This document shows, one piece after another, positions 1 to 5,980 of a stretch of 5,980 bases of DNA (position 1 is its first letter; each line of letters starts with the position of its first letter). Origin of the DNA: JAITWT01 sp964439605. GTDB taxonomy: Bacteria; Pseudomonadota; Gammaproteobacteria; Burkholderiales; Burkholderiaceae_C. The position numbers and the translations under genes are program-made. A model generated the notes under the pieces. The model worked only from the letters and a program-made list of their open reading frames with translations. It did not search any database and was not told where the DNA came from. Location: the NCBI GenBank assembly GCA_964439605.1, contig CAYTPC010000087.1:1-5980 (forward strand). The letters run 5' to 3'.

Positions 1-861
1 CTAATGCGACATCAGCACCGGCACGGTCATCTGCTCCAATAGTTGGCGCGTCACGCCGCCCATCACCATCTCGCGCCAACGGGTGTGACCGTAGCCGCCC
101 ATCACGATTAGATCGGCGCCGATGTCGCTGGCGCGTGAAAGCAGAACGTTACCGGCCGCTATCTCGCTGCGGGTTTCATAAATCTCGGCTTTCACGCCAT
201 GACGTGAAAGCCAGCGCGCCACCTCGATCATCGGCAGGTCGCTCGGCGAGGGAGATTCATCCAGGCTCAACACCTGCATCAGCGTGACTTGCGCGGTCCG
301 GCGCAAAAAAGGCAGCGCGTTGCGCAGCGCCACGCTCGCTTCGCGCGTATTGCGCCAGGCCACGAGCGCGTGGCGGTCCACCCCCTCGAAATGGCCGGCA
401 TAAGGAACCATCAACACCGGCGGTCCGCTTTGCAGCATGACTTGTTCGGCAAAGTCACGCCCAACAGGCGTCTGCGCTTCAGGGTCGTATTGCCCGACGA
501 CGATCAGGTCGGCCACGCGCCCATACATGCTCACCGTGTCGATCGACTCTCCATCGGCAATGCGCCCTTCGAAAGACATCAGTCCGACAGTCTGTACGCG
601 GGTTTCGAATTCTTCCACCAGCGCCTTGACCCGTTTTTCCACGTACATGGCCGACTGATTCACGAAATCGGCGCTCCCGGAAAAAGGAACCAGCCTGACC
701 GGAATCGACAGTGACGAGCCGGCCGTCGGCGCCAACCCGATCAGATGGCTGTCATATGCAACCGCCAGTTGCGCTGCCAAGGCCGTGCGTACCGCACAGT
801 GCGGGGATTCGTCCAGATGAACCAGAATGGTCTTCAAAGCGGAACTGGCTGGCGTCGTCAT
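1..861 (-). CDS. Universal stress protein with two tandem UspA domains
   Basis: This is a complete 286-residue protein; the stop is the reverse complement of bases 1-3. Two Usp folds lie in tandem: domain 1 at about residues 8-154 (opening KTILVHLDES, ending PPVLMVPY) and domain 2 at about 163-285 (opening HALVAWRNT, ending VPVLMSH). Domain 2 keeps the nucleotide-binding loop pattern G-x2-G-x9-G (G255, G258, G268, then GVTRQLL). Domain 1 has no such loop; its equivalent region reads VVGQYDPEAQTPVGRDF. Tandem Usp proteins are cytoplasmic stress proteins in proteobacteria, and those with the loop often bind ATP. The exact stress and partners cannot be read from sequence. I chose the ATG at 861 because GAGAGGAAAG lies just upstream and KTILVHLDES then falls where Usp domains normally begin. 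An in-frame ATG at 894 would add 11 residues (MLTIHHHERKV) without support. The gene diverges from glcEF. Family identification is firm; no specific symbol can be assigned. Confidence 0.95.
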   Translation of the reverse strand: MTTPASSALKTILVHLDESPHCAVRTALAAQLAVAYDSHLIGLAPTAGSSLSIPVRLVPFSGSADFVNQSAMYVEKRVKALVEEFETRVQTVGLMSFEGRIADGESIDTVSMYGRVADLIVVGQYDPEAQTPVGRDFAEQVMLQSGPPVLMVPYAGHFEGVDRHALVAWRNTREASVALRNALPFLRRTAQVTLMQVLSLDESPSPSDLPMIEVARWLSRHGVKAEIYETRSEIAAGNVLLSRASDIGADLIVMGGYGHTRWREMVMGGVTRQLLEQMTVPVLMSH

Positions 862-873
862 AACTTTCCTCTC
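862..873 (-). promoter_or_regulatory. Ribosome binding site of the Usp gene
   Basis: Read on the minus strand, GAGAGGAAAGTT directly precedes the ATG at 861, so the AGGA core is about 6 bases from the start. This decides the start codon in favour of 861 over the in-frame ATG at 894. Confidence 0.7.
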
Positions 874-902
874 GTGATGATGAATTGTTAGCAACAGCTT
901 TC

Positions 903-932
903 ATCCTAACCGGCTTCCGGGTGCCGATTCAA
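903..932 (-). promoter_or_regulatory. Candidate sigma70-type promoter for the Usp gene
   Basis: On the minus strand TTGAAT (927-932) and TAGGAT (903-908) are separated by 18 bases. Each matches four of six consensus positions (TTGACA, TATAAT). Transcription would start near 896, giving a leader of about 35 bases before the ATG at 861. This is a visual consensus match only, and no operator was recognised around it. Confidence 0.4.
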
Positions 933-1058
933 CCTGAAAACCGAAGTTGACCGCTTTTTACCGTCACGAACCGCATGAACGTTGATCTGCGCGGCTTCGA
1001 TGGCATTGCCCTGCGGGGTGACGGCGCTGGCAAGCGCGCTCAACTGCCGTTTCCAGGT
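906..1058 (-). other. Coding-looking open frame without a start codon; possible gene remnant
   Basis: In the usp-glcE intergenic region a minus-strand frame reads about 50 codons to a TAG at 906-908. The part nearest glcE has codons rich in G or C at third positions and a natural-looking composition (for example KRQLSALASAVTPQGNAIEA). There is no ATG in frame. Upstream of about 1058 the frame stays open to about 1130 but becomes tryptophan- and glycine-rich, and there it overlaps the glcE start. I recognise no family. It could be the tail of a gene cut off when glcE was placed here, or chance openness in GC-rich DNA. Its stop codon lies within the candidate usp -10 box. Confidence 0.2.
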
Positions 1059-1087
1059 CCATGAACATAAGTGGATACCATCGCCCC

Positions 1088-2215
1088 ATGGACCCCACCA
1101 CCGGCCAGACTCCCCCCCTGCGTGATCTCATCGAGCGCGTCCGCTGCGCCGCGGACGCGGGGCACCCCCTTTACATCCGCGGCGGCAACAGCAAAGACTT
1201 CTACGGCGGTCCGCCTGCGGGCGAGCCGCTCGATACGTGCCGCCTGCGCGGCATCACGAGTTATGAGCCGAGCGAACTCGTGGTCACGGCACTGGCTGGC
1301 ACGCCGCTGGCGGAACTCGAAGCCCTGCTGGCAGGAAAAGGCCAATGCCTGCCTTTCGAGCCGCCGCGCCTGGGCGCTGTGCCGGCAGGCACCGCCGGCG
1401 GTATGGTCGCCGCCGGACTGGCCGGCCCGGCGCGCGCCAGCGTGGGCTCGGTGCGCGACTACGTGCTCGGCGCAACGCTGATCAACGGGCGCGGCGAAGT
1501 GCTGCGCTTCGGCGGTCAGGTGATGAAGAACGTGGCCGGCTACGATGTTTCGCGCATATTGGCCGGCTCGCTTGGCGTGCTGGGCGTGATTGCCGAAGTC
1601 AGCCTCAAGGTGCTGCCCTTGCCGCCCGCGCAGGCCACGCTTGAATTTCCCTGCTCGCAGGCCGAAGCTCTGCGCATGCTCAATGAATGGGGCGGCCAGC
1701 CGCTGCCGCTCAATGCCAGTTGCTGGATGTCCAGCGAAAGCACGGGCTCCGGGAACGGCACGCTTTACGTGCGCCTGCGCGGCGCGGGGGCGGCGGTTGA
1801 ATCAGCCTGTGCCCGGCTCGGCGGGGAGCGTTCCGGGGAAACCGCCGCACAGGCGATCTGGGACGCCTGCCGCGATCATCACCTGCCTTTACTCGCGCGC
1901 CGTGACGGCACCGACCTGTGGCGTGTCTCGGTGCCGCAGGCCGCGCCGGTTCTCATGCCGGATACGGCGCCGATCGTCGAATGGCACGGCGCGCAGCGCT
2001 GGTATCGCTTGCCGGCAGGACAAGCGCAACGCGTGCGCGAAGCGGCGCACGCGGCGGGCGGCCACGCAACGCTGTTCGCCGCTGCCGACCCCGCGACGCC
2101 CACACCCCGTTTCGACGCGTTGAGCGCGCCGCTCGAACGCATCCACCGGGCGCTCAAGCGCGAATTCGATCCGCGCGGCATCTTCAACCCAGGCCGGCTG
2201 TACGCCGATCTATAA
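1088..2215 (+). CDS. glcE: Glycolate oxidase FAD-binding subunit GlcE
   Basis: GlcE is the second flavin-type subunit of the GlcDEF glycolate oxidase, which oxidises glycolate to glyoxylate and passes electrons to the respiratory chain. From ATG 1088 the protein has 375 residues; E. coli GlcE has about 350. An FAD_binding_4 (PCMH-type) domain fills the N-terminal half: RGGNSKDFYGG at 31-41, the flavin-contact stretch GTAGGMVAAGLAGPARASVG from about 101, RDYVLGATLINGRGEVLRFG, and the strongly conserved GGQVMKNVAGYD at 142-153. The C-terminus FDPRGIFNPGRLY is the usual ending of this oxidase family. The start is uncertain. An in-frame ATG at 1061 would add MNISGYHRP, with codons (ATA, AGT, GGA) unlike the rest of the gene; neither start has a good Shine-Dalgarno sequence. 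glcF follows after 23 bases. glcD, normally adjacent, is absent from the upstream side. Confidence in identity is high, in the exact start moderate. Confidence 0.93.
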   Translation: MDPTTGQTPPLRDLIERVRCAADAGHPLYIRGGNSKDFYGGPPAGEPLDTCRLRGITSYEPSELVVTALAGTPLAELEALLAGKGQCLPFEPPRLGAVPAGTAGGMVAAGLAGPARASVGSVRDYVLGATLINGRGEVLRFGGQVMKNVAGYDVSRILAGSLGVLGVIAEVSLKVLPLPPAQATLEFPCSQAEALRMLNEWGGQPLPLNASCWMSSESTGSGNGTLYVRLRGAGAAVESACARLGGERSGETAAQAIWDACRDHHLPLLARRDGTDLWRVSVPQAAPVLMPDTAPIVEWHGAQRWYRLPAGQAQRVREAAHAAGGHATLFAAADPATPTPRFDALSAPLERIHRALKREFDPRGIFNPGRLYADL

Positions 2216-2226
2216 CCGATCTATAA
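2205..2226 (+). repeat. Perfect 11-base tandem duplication at the glcE stop
   Basis: CCGATCTATAA occurs twice back to back, at 2205-2215 and 2216-2226. The first copy carries the last glcE codons and the TAA stop; the second repeats them, including TAA, in the glcE-glcF spacer. This looks like a slippage duplication. It widens the spacer and may have moved glcE and glcF from nearly abutting to 23 bases apart. Confidence 0.9.
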
Positions 2227-2238
2227 GCCCGTTTCCGC

Positions 2239-3480
2239 ATGCAGACCGCACTCGCCGCCGAATACCGCGACACGCCCGAAGGACGCGAGGCCGAAGCCAT
2301 CCTGCGCAAGTGCGTGCACTGCGGCTTTTGTACCGCCACCTGCCCGACCTATCAGTTGCTCGGGAACGAACTCGACGGACCACGCGGACGCATCTACCTG
2401 ATCAAGCAGGTACTCGAAGGCCAGCCGCCCACGCGCAGCACACAGATGCACCTGGACCGCTGCCTGACCTGCCGCAACTGCGAGACGACCTGCCCTTCGG
2501 GCGTGCGCTTCGGACGGCTGGTGGACATCGGACGCAAGCTGGTCGATGACAAGGTGGCGCGTCCGCCCGGCGAGCGCGGTATGCGCTGGCTGCTCAAGGA
2601 AGGGCTGAGCTCTTCGCTGTTCGGGCCCGCGATGAAGGCCGGCCAATCGGTGCGGGCGCTGCTGCCGCCACGCCTGAAAGCGAAAGTCCCGCCACATCAG
2701 TCCGCCGGGGCCTGGCCCGCCCGCCGCCACGCGCGCAAGATGCTGCTGCTGGCCGGCTGTGTCCAGCCTGCGATGGCGCCGAACATCAACGCCGCCACCG
2801 CGCGCGTGCTCGACGCCGCAGGCATCGAAACGATGATCGCGCCCCAGGCCGGCTGCTGTGGCGCGGTGCGCTTTCATCTCGGCGACCAGGACGGCGCCAA
2901 AGTGCAGATGCGCGCCAATATCGACGCGTGGTGGCCGCACGTCGAAAACGGCGATGCCGAGGCAATCGTGATGAACGCTTCGGGCTGCGGCGTCACGGTG
3001 CGCGAGTACGGCGACCTGCTGCGGGACGATCCGGCCTATGCCGCGAAGGCCGCGCGGATCAGCAAACTCACGCGCGACCTGAGCGAACTGCTGGCGCAGC
3101 TGGTGCCGCTGCTGCGCGAACGCCTGGACGTACCCGACAGCGTGATCGCCTACCACCCGCCGTGCACGCTGCAGCACGGCCAGCAACTGCGCGGCGGCGT
3201 CGAGACGCATCTGCGCGCGCTCGGCTTCGACGTCCGGATTGCGGCGCGCGAATCACACCTGTGCTGCGGCGCGGCGGGCACCTACTCGGTACTGCACCCC
3301 GAAATCTCGGAGCCGCTGCGCGAACGCAAGCTGCATCAGCTCGCGCAGATTGAGCCGGCGTGCATCATTTCGGCCAATATGGGCTGCATCGTGCATCTGC
3401 GCGCCGGCACCGCGACGCCGGTGCTGCACTGGATCGAGTTGCTCGACGCCGCGCTGCGCCGCCAAGGCGGGGCTGGATAG
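2239..3480 (+). CDS. glcF: Glycolate oxidase iron-sulfur subunit GlcF
   Basis: GlcF carries electrons from the flavin subunits of glycolate oxidase toward the membrane quinone pool. The 413-residue length fits the family (E. coli GlcF is about 407). Two [4Fe-4S] ferredoxin motifs are intact: CVHCGFCTATCP (C25, C28, C31, C35) and CLTCRNCETTCP (C75, C78, C81, C85). Two cysteine-rich CCG domains follow. The first has C174 in LAGCVQP, C206-C207 in AGCCGAVRFHLGD, and C250 in NASGCG. The second has C309 in HPPCTLQHGQQL, C342-C343 in HLCCGAAGTYS, and C383 in NMGCIVHL. CCG domains of this kind occur in heterodisulfide reductase, GlpC and LldE relatives. The ferredoxin pair at the N-terminus, the length and glcE directly upstream separate GlcF from those. 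No strong Shine-Dalgarno sequence precedes the ATG, so translation may depend partly on coupling to glcE. No cluster cysteine is missing. Confidence 0.95.
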   Translation: MQTALAAEYRDTPEGREAEAILRKCVHCGFCTATCPTYQLLGNELDGPRGRIYLIKQVLEGQPPTRSTQMHLDRCLTCRNCETTCPSGVRFGRLVDIGRKLVDDKVARPPGERGMRWLLKEGLSSSLFGPAMKAGQSVRALLPPRLKAKVPPHQSAGAWPARRHARKMLLLAGCVQPAMAPNINAATARVLDAAGIETMIAPQAGCCGAVRFHLGDQDGAKVQMRANIDAWWPHVENGDAEAIVMNASGCGVTVREYGDLLRDDPAYAAKAARISKLTRDLSELLAQLVPLLRERLDVPDSVIAYHPPCTLQHGQQLRGGVETHLRALGFDVRIAARESHLCCGAAGTYSVLHPEISEPLRERKLHQLAQIEPACIISANMGCIVHLRAGTATPVLHWIELLDAALRRQGGAG

Positions 3481-3489
3481 CCGGCCCTG
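3468..3489 (+). terminator. Weak hairpin overlapping the glcF stop codon
   Basis: GGGCTGG (3470-3476) can pair with CCGGCCC (3481-3487) around an ATAG loop, and the stem extends outward by a G-U and a C-G pair, giving about 9 pairs including two wobbles. No T-run follows, so this is not a classic intrinsic terminator. It may be an mRNA 3' end structure or chance pairing in GC-rich sequence. Confidence 0.25.
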
Positions 3490-3519
3490 AACAATCGAAC
3501 CAGGAAACAGCCCTCTCGC

Positions 3520-3532
3520 GGGGATCATCCCC
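3520..3532. repeat. Short perfect inverted repeat GGGGAT-C-ATCCCC
   Basis: GGGGATCATCCCC has 6-base arms around one central base and lies in the glcF-pntAA spacer, about 205 bases before the pntAA start. A single GGGGAT half also occurs at 3654-3659, closer to pntAA. It could be a dimeric regulator site, but no known operator is recognised and the arms are short enough to occur by chance. Confidence 0.3.
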
Positions 3533-3725
3533 AAGCCGACCGTGCCATCGTCAGAATTACCCAGCTTGCCAACAAAGTTGACCAATACCACCATGAACGA
3601 GCATCTATGCGAATGTGTCATCAACCCAATGAGGCCACGCTAACTTCAAAACGGGGGATGAAACGGATGGCGAAACGAACATCTTCGGGTAAGCTCGCTC
3701 GCATTTCACGCTGCCCGCTTCATTC

Positions 3726-3737
3726 AGGAGATTTTTT
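3726..3737 (+). promoter_or_regulatory. Strong ribosome binding site of pntAA
   Basis: AGGAG at 3726-3730 followed by ATTTTTT gives a 7-base spacing to the ATG at 3738. The A/T-rich spacer leaves the start unstructured. This is the clearest Shine-Dalgarno sequence in the window and fixes the pntAA start. Confidence 0.85.
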
Positions 3738-4853
3738 ATGCAGATAGGCGTGCCTGCCGAAACTATGGCTGGCGAAACCCGTGTAGCTGTCACGCCCGAA
3801 ACCACCAAGAAGCTGGTGGCTCAGGGTCATCAAGTCCGTATCGAGTCGGGCGCCGGCATAGCCGCCAGCGCGATCGATGCGGCGTATGAAGCAGCAGGAG
3901 CAACAATCGTCGATGCGGCCCAGGCCTTCAACGCCGAGATCGTGCTGAAGGTGCGCGCACCGTCGGCATCCGATATCGCGATGATGAAGCCGGGCACGGT
4001 GGTGGTCGGCATGCTCAATCCCTTCGATGCCGAGGGCTTGCAGCGCATGGCGGCCGCCGGGCTGACCGGCTTTGCACTCGAAGCAGCGCCGCGCACCACG
4101 CGCGCGCAGAGCATGGACGTGCTGTCGTCCCAAGCCAACATTGCGGGCTACAAGGCGGTCATGATCGCGGCTGACTGTTATCAGCGCTTTTTCCCGATGC
4201 TGATGACCGCGGCCGGTACGGTAAAGGCCGCGCGCGTGGTCATTCTCGGGGTTGGTGTCGCGGGGCTGCAGGCGATTGCCACGGCCAAGCGGCTGGGCGC
4301 GGTGATCGAAGCCAGTGACGTGCGCCCCAGCGTCAAGGAACAAGTCGAATCGCTGGGCGCCAAGTTCATCGACGTACCCTATGAGACGGCCGAGGAAAAA
4401 GAAGCCGCCGAAGGTGTCGGCGGCTATGCCCGGCCGATGCCGCAAAGCTGGCTGGACCGCCAGAAAATCGAAGTCGCCAAGCGGGTCGCGCAGGCCGACG
4501 TGGTGATTACCACCGCGCTGATTCCGGGCCGGCCAGCGCCGGTGCTGGTGAGCGAGGAAATGGTCAAGAGCATGAAGCCGGGCTCGGTGATCGTCGATTT
4601 GGCCGCGCCGCAGGGCGGCAATTGCCCGCTGACCGAACCCGGCACGACCGTGGTCAGGCATGGCGTGGCGATCGTCGGCGAAACCAATCTGCCGGCGCTG
4701 GTGGCGGCCGACGCCTCGTCGCTGTACGCGCGCAACGTGCTCGATTTCCTCAAGCTGGTTCTTCCGAAGGAAGGCGGCCTGAAGATCGATTTGGAAGACG
4801 ACATCGTGGCGGCCTGCCTGGTCTGCCGCGATGGACAGGTCACACGCAAATAA
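3738..4853 (+). CDS. pntAA: NAD(P) transhydrogenase alpha subunit part 1 (NAD(H)-binding domain I)
   Basis: This 371-residue protein is the soluble, cytoplasmic NAD(H)-binding component (domain I) of proton-translocating transhydrogenase. That enzyme transfers hydride from NADH to NADP+ at the expense of the proton gradient. It opens with the AlaDh/PNT N-terminal signature IGVPAETMAGETRVAVTPET. The RQD loop is complete: R119, Q124, D127 and S130 in PRTTRAQSMDVLSSQANIAG, matching R127/Q132/D135/S138 of the Rhodospirillum rubrum enzyme. The Rossmann dinucleotide motif GVGVAG is at 171-176, followed by AKRLGAVIEASDVRP. The mobile-loop region GGYARPMP is at 228-235. The family signature VDLAAPQGGNC is at 286-296. 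Length agrees with the split-alpha (PntAA) form rather than the fused ~510-residue PntA of E. coli. pntAB starts 21 bases downstream. The C-terminus carries a CLVC pair (C360, C363). The start is fixed by a strong ribosome binding site. Confidence 0.97.
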   Translation: MQIGVPAETMAGETRVAVTPETTKKLVAQGHQVRIESGAGIAASAIDAAYEAAGATIVDAAQAFNAEIVLKVRAPSASDIAMMKPGTVVVGMLNPFDAEGLQRMAAAGLTGFALEAAPRTTRAQSMDVLSSQANIAGYKAVMIAADCYQRFFPMLMTAAGTVKAARVVILGVGVAGLQAIATAKRLGAVIEASDVRPSVKEQVESLGAKFIDVPYETAEEKEAAEGVGGYARPMPQSWLDRQKIEVAKRVAQADVVITTALIPGRPAPVLVSEEMVKSMKPGSVIVDLAAPQGGNCPLTEPGTTVVRHGVAIVGETNLPALVAADASSLYARNVLDFLKLVLPKEGGLKIDLEDDIVAACLVCRDGQVTRK

Positions 4854-4874
4854 AAATCCCGGAAGACATCAATC

Positions 4875-5195
4875 ATGGATATCGTCAGTCATACCGTCAC
4901 CAATCTGATCATCTTCGCGCTCGCGATTTATGTGGGCTACCACGTGGTGTGGAACGTCACGCCGGCGCTGCACACGCCGCTGATGGCGGTCACCAATGCG
5001 ATTTCGGCGATCGTGATCGTCGGCGCGATGCTCGCCGCCGCGCTCACCGAGGGCGCATTGGGCAAAACCATGGGCGTGCTTGCCGTGGCGCTGGCCGCCG
5101 TCAACGTGTTTGGCGGCTTTCTCGTGACGCGGCGCATGCTTGAGATGTTTAAAAAGAAAGAACGCAAGTCCGCTGAGAAAGCCGAGGAGAAATAA
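4875..5195 (+). CDS. pntAB: NAD(P) transhydrogenase alpha subunit part 2 (membrane domain)
   Basis: This 106-residue inner-membrane protein forms part of domain II, the proton channel of the Pnt complex. Three hydrophobic segments are visible at about residues 8-26, 36-57 and 64-86. The family signature HTPLMAVTNAIS is at 33-44 and VFGGFLVTRRMLEMF at about 78-92. A highly charged lysine/glutamate tail (about 93-106) follows the last helix and should lie in the cytoplasm. GGAAG at 4861-4865 is a reasonable Shine-Dalgarno sequence, 9 bases before the ATG. In E. coli this segment is fused to the C-terminus of PntA; here it is separate, as in R. rubrum and many other proteobacteria. It lies 21 bases after pntAA and 2 bases before pntB. 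Confidence 0.96.
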   Translation: MDIVSHTVTNLIIFALAIYVGYHVVWNVTPALHTPLMAVTNAISAIVIVGAMLAAALTEGALGKTMGVLAVALAAVNVFGGFLVTRRMLEMFKKKERKSAEKAEEK

Positions 5196-5197
5196 GA
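5184..5197 (+). promoter_or_regulatory. Ribosome binding site of pntB inside the pntAB end
   Basis: GAGGAG at 5184-5189 ends 8 bases before the ATG at 5198 and lies within the last codons of pntAB (the glutamate-rich tail). The tail codons thus double as the pntB ribosome binding site, which would favour balanced synthesis of the two membrane subunits. It supports ATG 5198 over the in-frame ATG at 5204. Confidence 0.75.
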
Positions 5198-5980
5198 ATG
5201 TCGATGAATCTCGTCACACTGCTGTACCTGGCTGCCTCGGTTTGTTTCATTCAGGCGCTCAAGGGCCTGAGTCATCCAACGACTTCGATTCGAGGAAACA
5301 TCTTCGGCATGACCGGCATGGCGATCGCGGCGTTCACCACCGCGGCGCTGATCGTGCAACTGTCCGGCGGCCAGATGCTGGGCATGGGCTGGGTGTTGCT
5401 GGGCCTGCTCGTCGGCGGTACGGCCGGCACCATCATGGCGCGCCGCGTCGAGATGACGAAGATGCCCGAGCTGGTCGCATTCATGCATAGCATGATCGGT
5501 CTGGCGGCGGTATTCATCGCCATCGCCGCCGTGGCCGAGCCCTGGGCCTTCGGCATCACGCCCAAGGGCCCGATGCTGGCGGACGGCCTCGGGCGCATGC
5601 CGATTCCCTACGGCAACCGGCTCGAACTGTTCCTTGGCGCGGCCATCGGCGCGATCACTTTCAGTGGTTCGGTGATCGCCTTCGGCAAGCTCTCGGGCAA
5701 GTACAAGTTCCGCCTGTTCCAGGGTGCGCCGGTGCAGTTTCAGGGCCAGCACATGCTGAACCTGGCGCTGGGCATCGCAACGATCGCCTGCGGCCTCGCC
5801 TACATGGCCACCGAGAACTGGATGGCCTTCTTCGTGATGCTGGCGCTGGCGTTCGTGCTGGGCGTACTGATCATCATCCCAATCGGCGGCGCCGACATGC
5901 CGGTGGTGGTTTCGATGCTCAACAGCTACTCGGGCTGGGCGGCGGCGGGCATCGGCTTTTCGCTCAACAACGCCATGCTC
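5198..5980 (+). CDS. pntB: NAD(P) transhydrogenase beta subunit (5' portion, cut by window end)
   Basis: The first 261 codons of PntB are present; the family is about 460-480 residues, so the NADP(H)-binding domain III is beyond the window. What is visible is the membrane domain II part, with about eight hydrophobic segments (roughly 5-22, 36-54, 61-79, 96-113, 143-162, 186-204, 207-228, 235-255). Residues tied to proton translocation in the E. coli enzyme are conserved: H97 in ELVAFMHSMIGLAAV (E. coli beta-His91), D233 in GGADMPVVVSMLNSYSGW (beta-Asp213) and N242 (beta-Asn222). RLELFLGAAIGAITFSGSVI (141-160) is also a typical PntB stretch. The gene follows pntAB after 2 bases, with its ribosome binding site inside pntAB. 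No frameshift is seen before the window edge, so the truncation comes from the window and not from the gene. Confidence 0.96.
   Translation, partial: MSMNLVTLLYLAASVCFIQALKGLSHPTTSIRGNIFGMTGMAIAAFTTAALIVQLSGGQMLGMGWVLLGLLVGGTAGTIMARRVEMTKMPELVAFMHSMIGLAAVFIAIAAVAEPWAFGITPKGPMLADGLGRMPIPYGNRLELFLGAAIGAITFSGSVIAFGKLSGKYKFRLFQGAPVQFQGQHMLNLALGIATIACGLAYMATENWMAFFVMLALAFVLGVLIIIPIGGADMPVVVSMLNSYSGWAAAGIGFSLNNAML

Noticed and set aside
947..978. TTGACC as a possible -35 box of a glcE promoter
   Set aside because: No acceptable -10 sequence lies 16-19 bases downstream; the nearest candidates match poorly.
975..1064. A 29-codon plus-strand frame whose TGA overlaps the ATG at 1061 (ATGA)
   Set aside because: It has no Shine-Dalgarno sequence and no recognisable product, and the 1061 start of glcE is itself less likely than 1088. 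The ATGA overlap is probably chance.
2221..3210. A 329-codon minus-strand open frame antisense to glcF
   Set aside because: It is a GC-rich shadow of glcF. It is rich in Ala, Arg, His and Gln with no recognisable domain, while the plus strand encodes all cysteine motifs of GlcF.
3578..3612. TTGACC as a possible -35 box of a pnt promoter
   Set aside because: The sequences at 17-19 base spacing (GCATCT, CATCTA, ATCTAT) match TATAAT poorly, so no promoter was annotated.
3720..4661. A 313-codon minus-strand open frame antisense to pntAA
   Set aside because: It is a shadow of pntAA with the biased composition of antisense GC-rich frames; the plus strand carries every expected transhydrogenase motif.
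4937..5752. A 271-codon minus-strand open frame across pntAB and pntB
   Set aside because: It is antisense to two well-identified genes, is His/Arg/Ala-rich, and has no family resemblance.
1..5980. CRISPR array, tRNA/rRNA, insertion sequence, toxin-antitoxin or defence genes
   Set aside because: No regularly spaced repeats, tRNA-like folds, transposase motifs or terminal inverted repeats were seen. All long reading frames with good codon usage belong to the six genes listed.

Overview
This 5,980-base window is ordinary core-metabolism DNA from a GC-rich proteobacterium. The high GC at third codon positions, a tandem-domain universal stress protein, the wording of the GlcE/GlcF motifs and a three-subunit Pnt transhydrogenase (pntAA-pntAB-pntB) all suggest a betaproteobacterium, probably Burkholderiales. 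That placement is an inference from protein style, not a database result.

Layout: (1) 1-861, minus strand: a complete tandem universal stress protein (Usp) gene with a good ribosome binding site and a plausible sigma70-type promoter. (2) 862-1087: a 226-base divergent intergenic region. It holds the usp promoter and an odd, coding-looking minus-strand open frame without a start codon, possibly a gene remnant. (3) 1088-3480, plus strand: glcE and glcF, the FAD-binding and iron-sulfur subunits of membrane-associated glycolate oxidase. They are 23 bases apart, and an exact 11-base tandem duplication that repeats the glcE stop codon lies at the junction. glcD is not in the window. (4) 3481-3737: a 257-base spacer with a weak hairpin at the glcF stop, a GGGGAT/ATCCCC inverted repeat and a strong Shine-Dalgarno sequence for the next gene. 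I could not find a convincing promoter in it. (5) 3738-5980, plus strand: pntAA, pntAB and pntB with gaps of 21 and 2 bases, clearly one operon. pntB runs off the right edge; 261 codons are present and no stop is reached.

How the genes work together: GlcE and GlcF would act with a GlcD encoded elsewhere to oxidise glycolate to glyoxylate and pass electrons to the respiratory chain. PntAA/AB/B form a proton-translocating transhydrogenase that uses the proton gradient to reduce NADP+ with NADH. The two operons are redox-related, but the 257-base gap gives no evidence that they are co-transcribed. The Usp protein is a cytoplasmic stress protein on its own divergent unit.

I found no RNA gene, CRISPR array, mobile element or defence system, and nothing I would call a new biological system. 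The findings below are small sequence oddities, scored accordingly.
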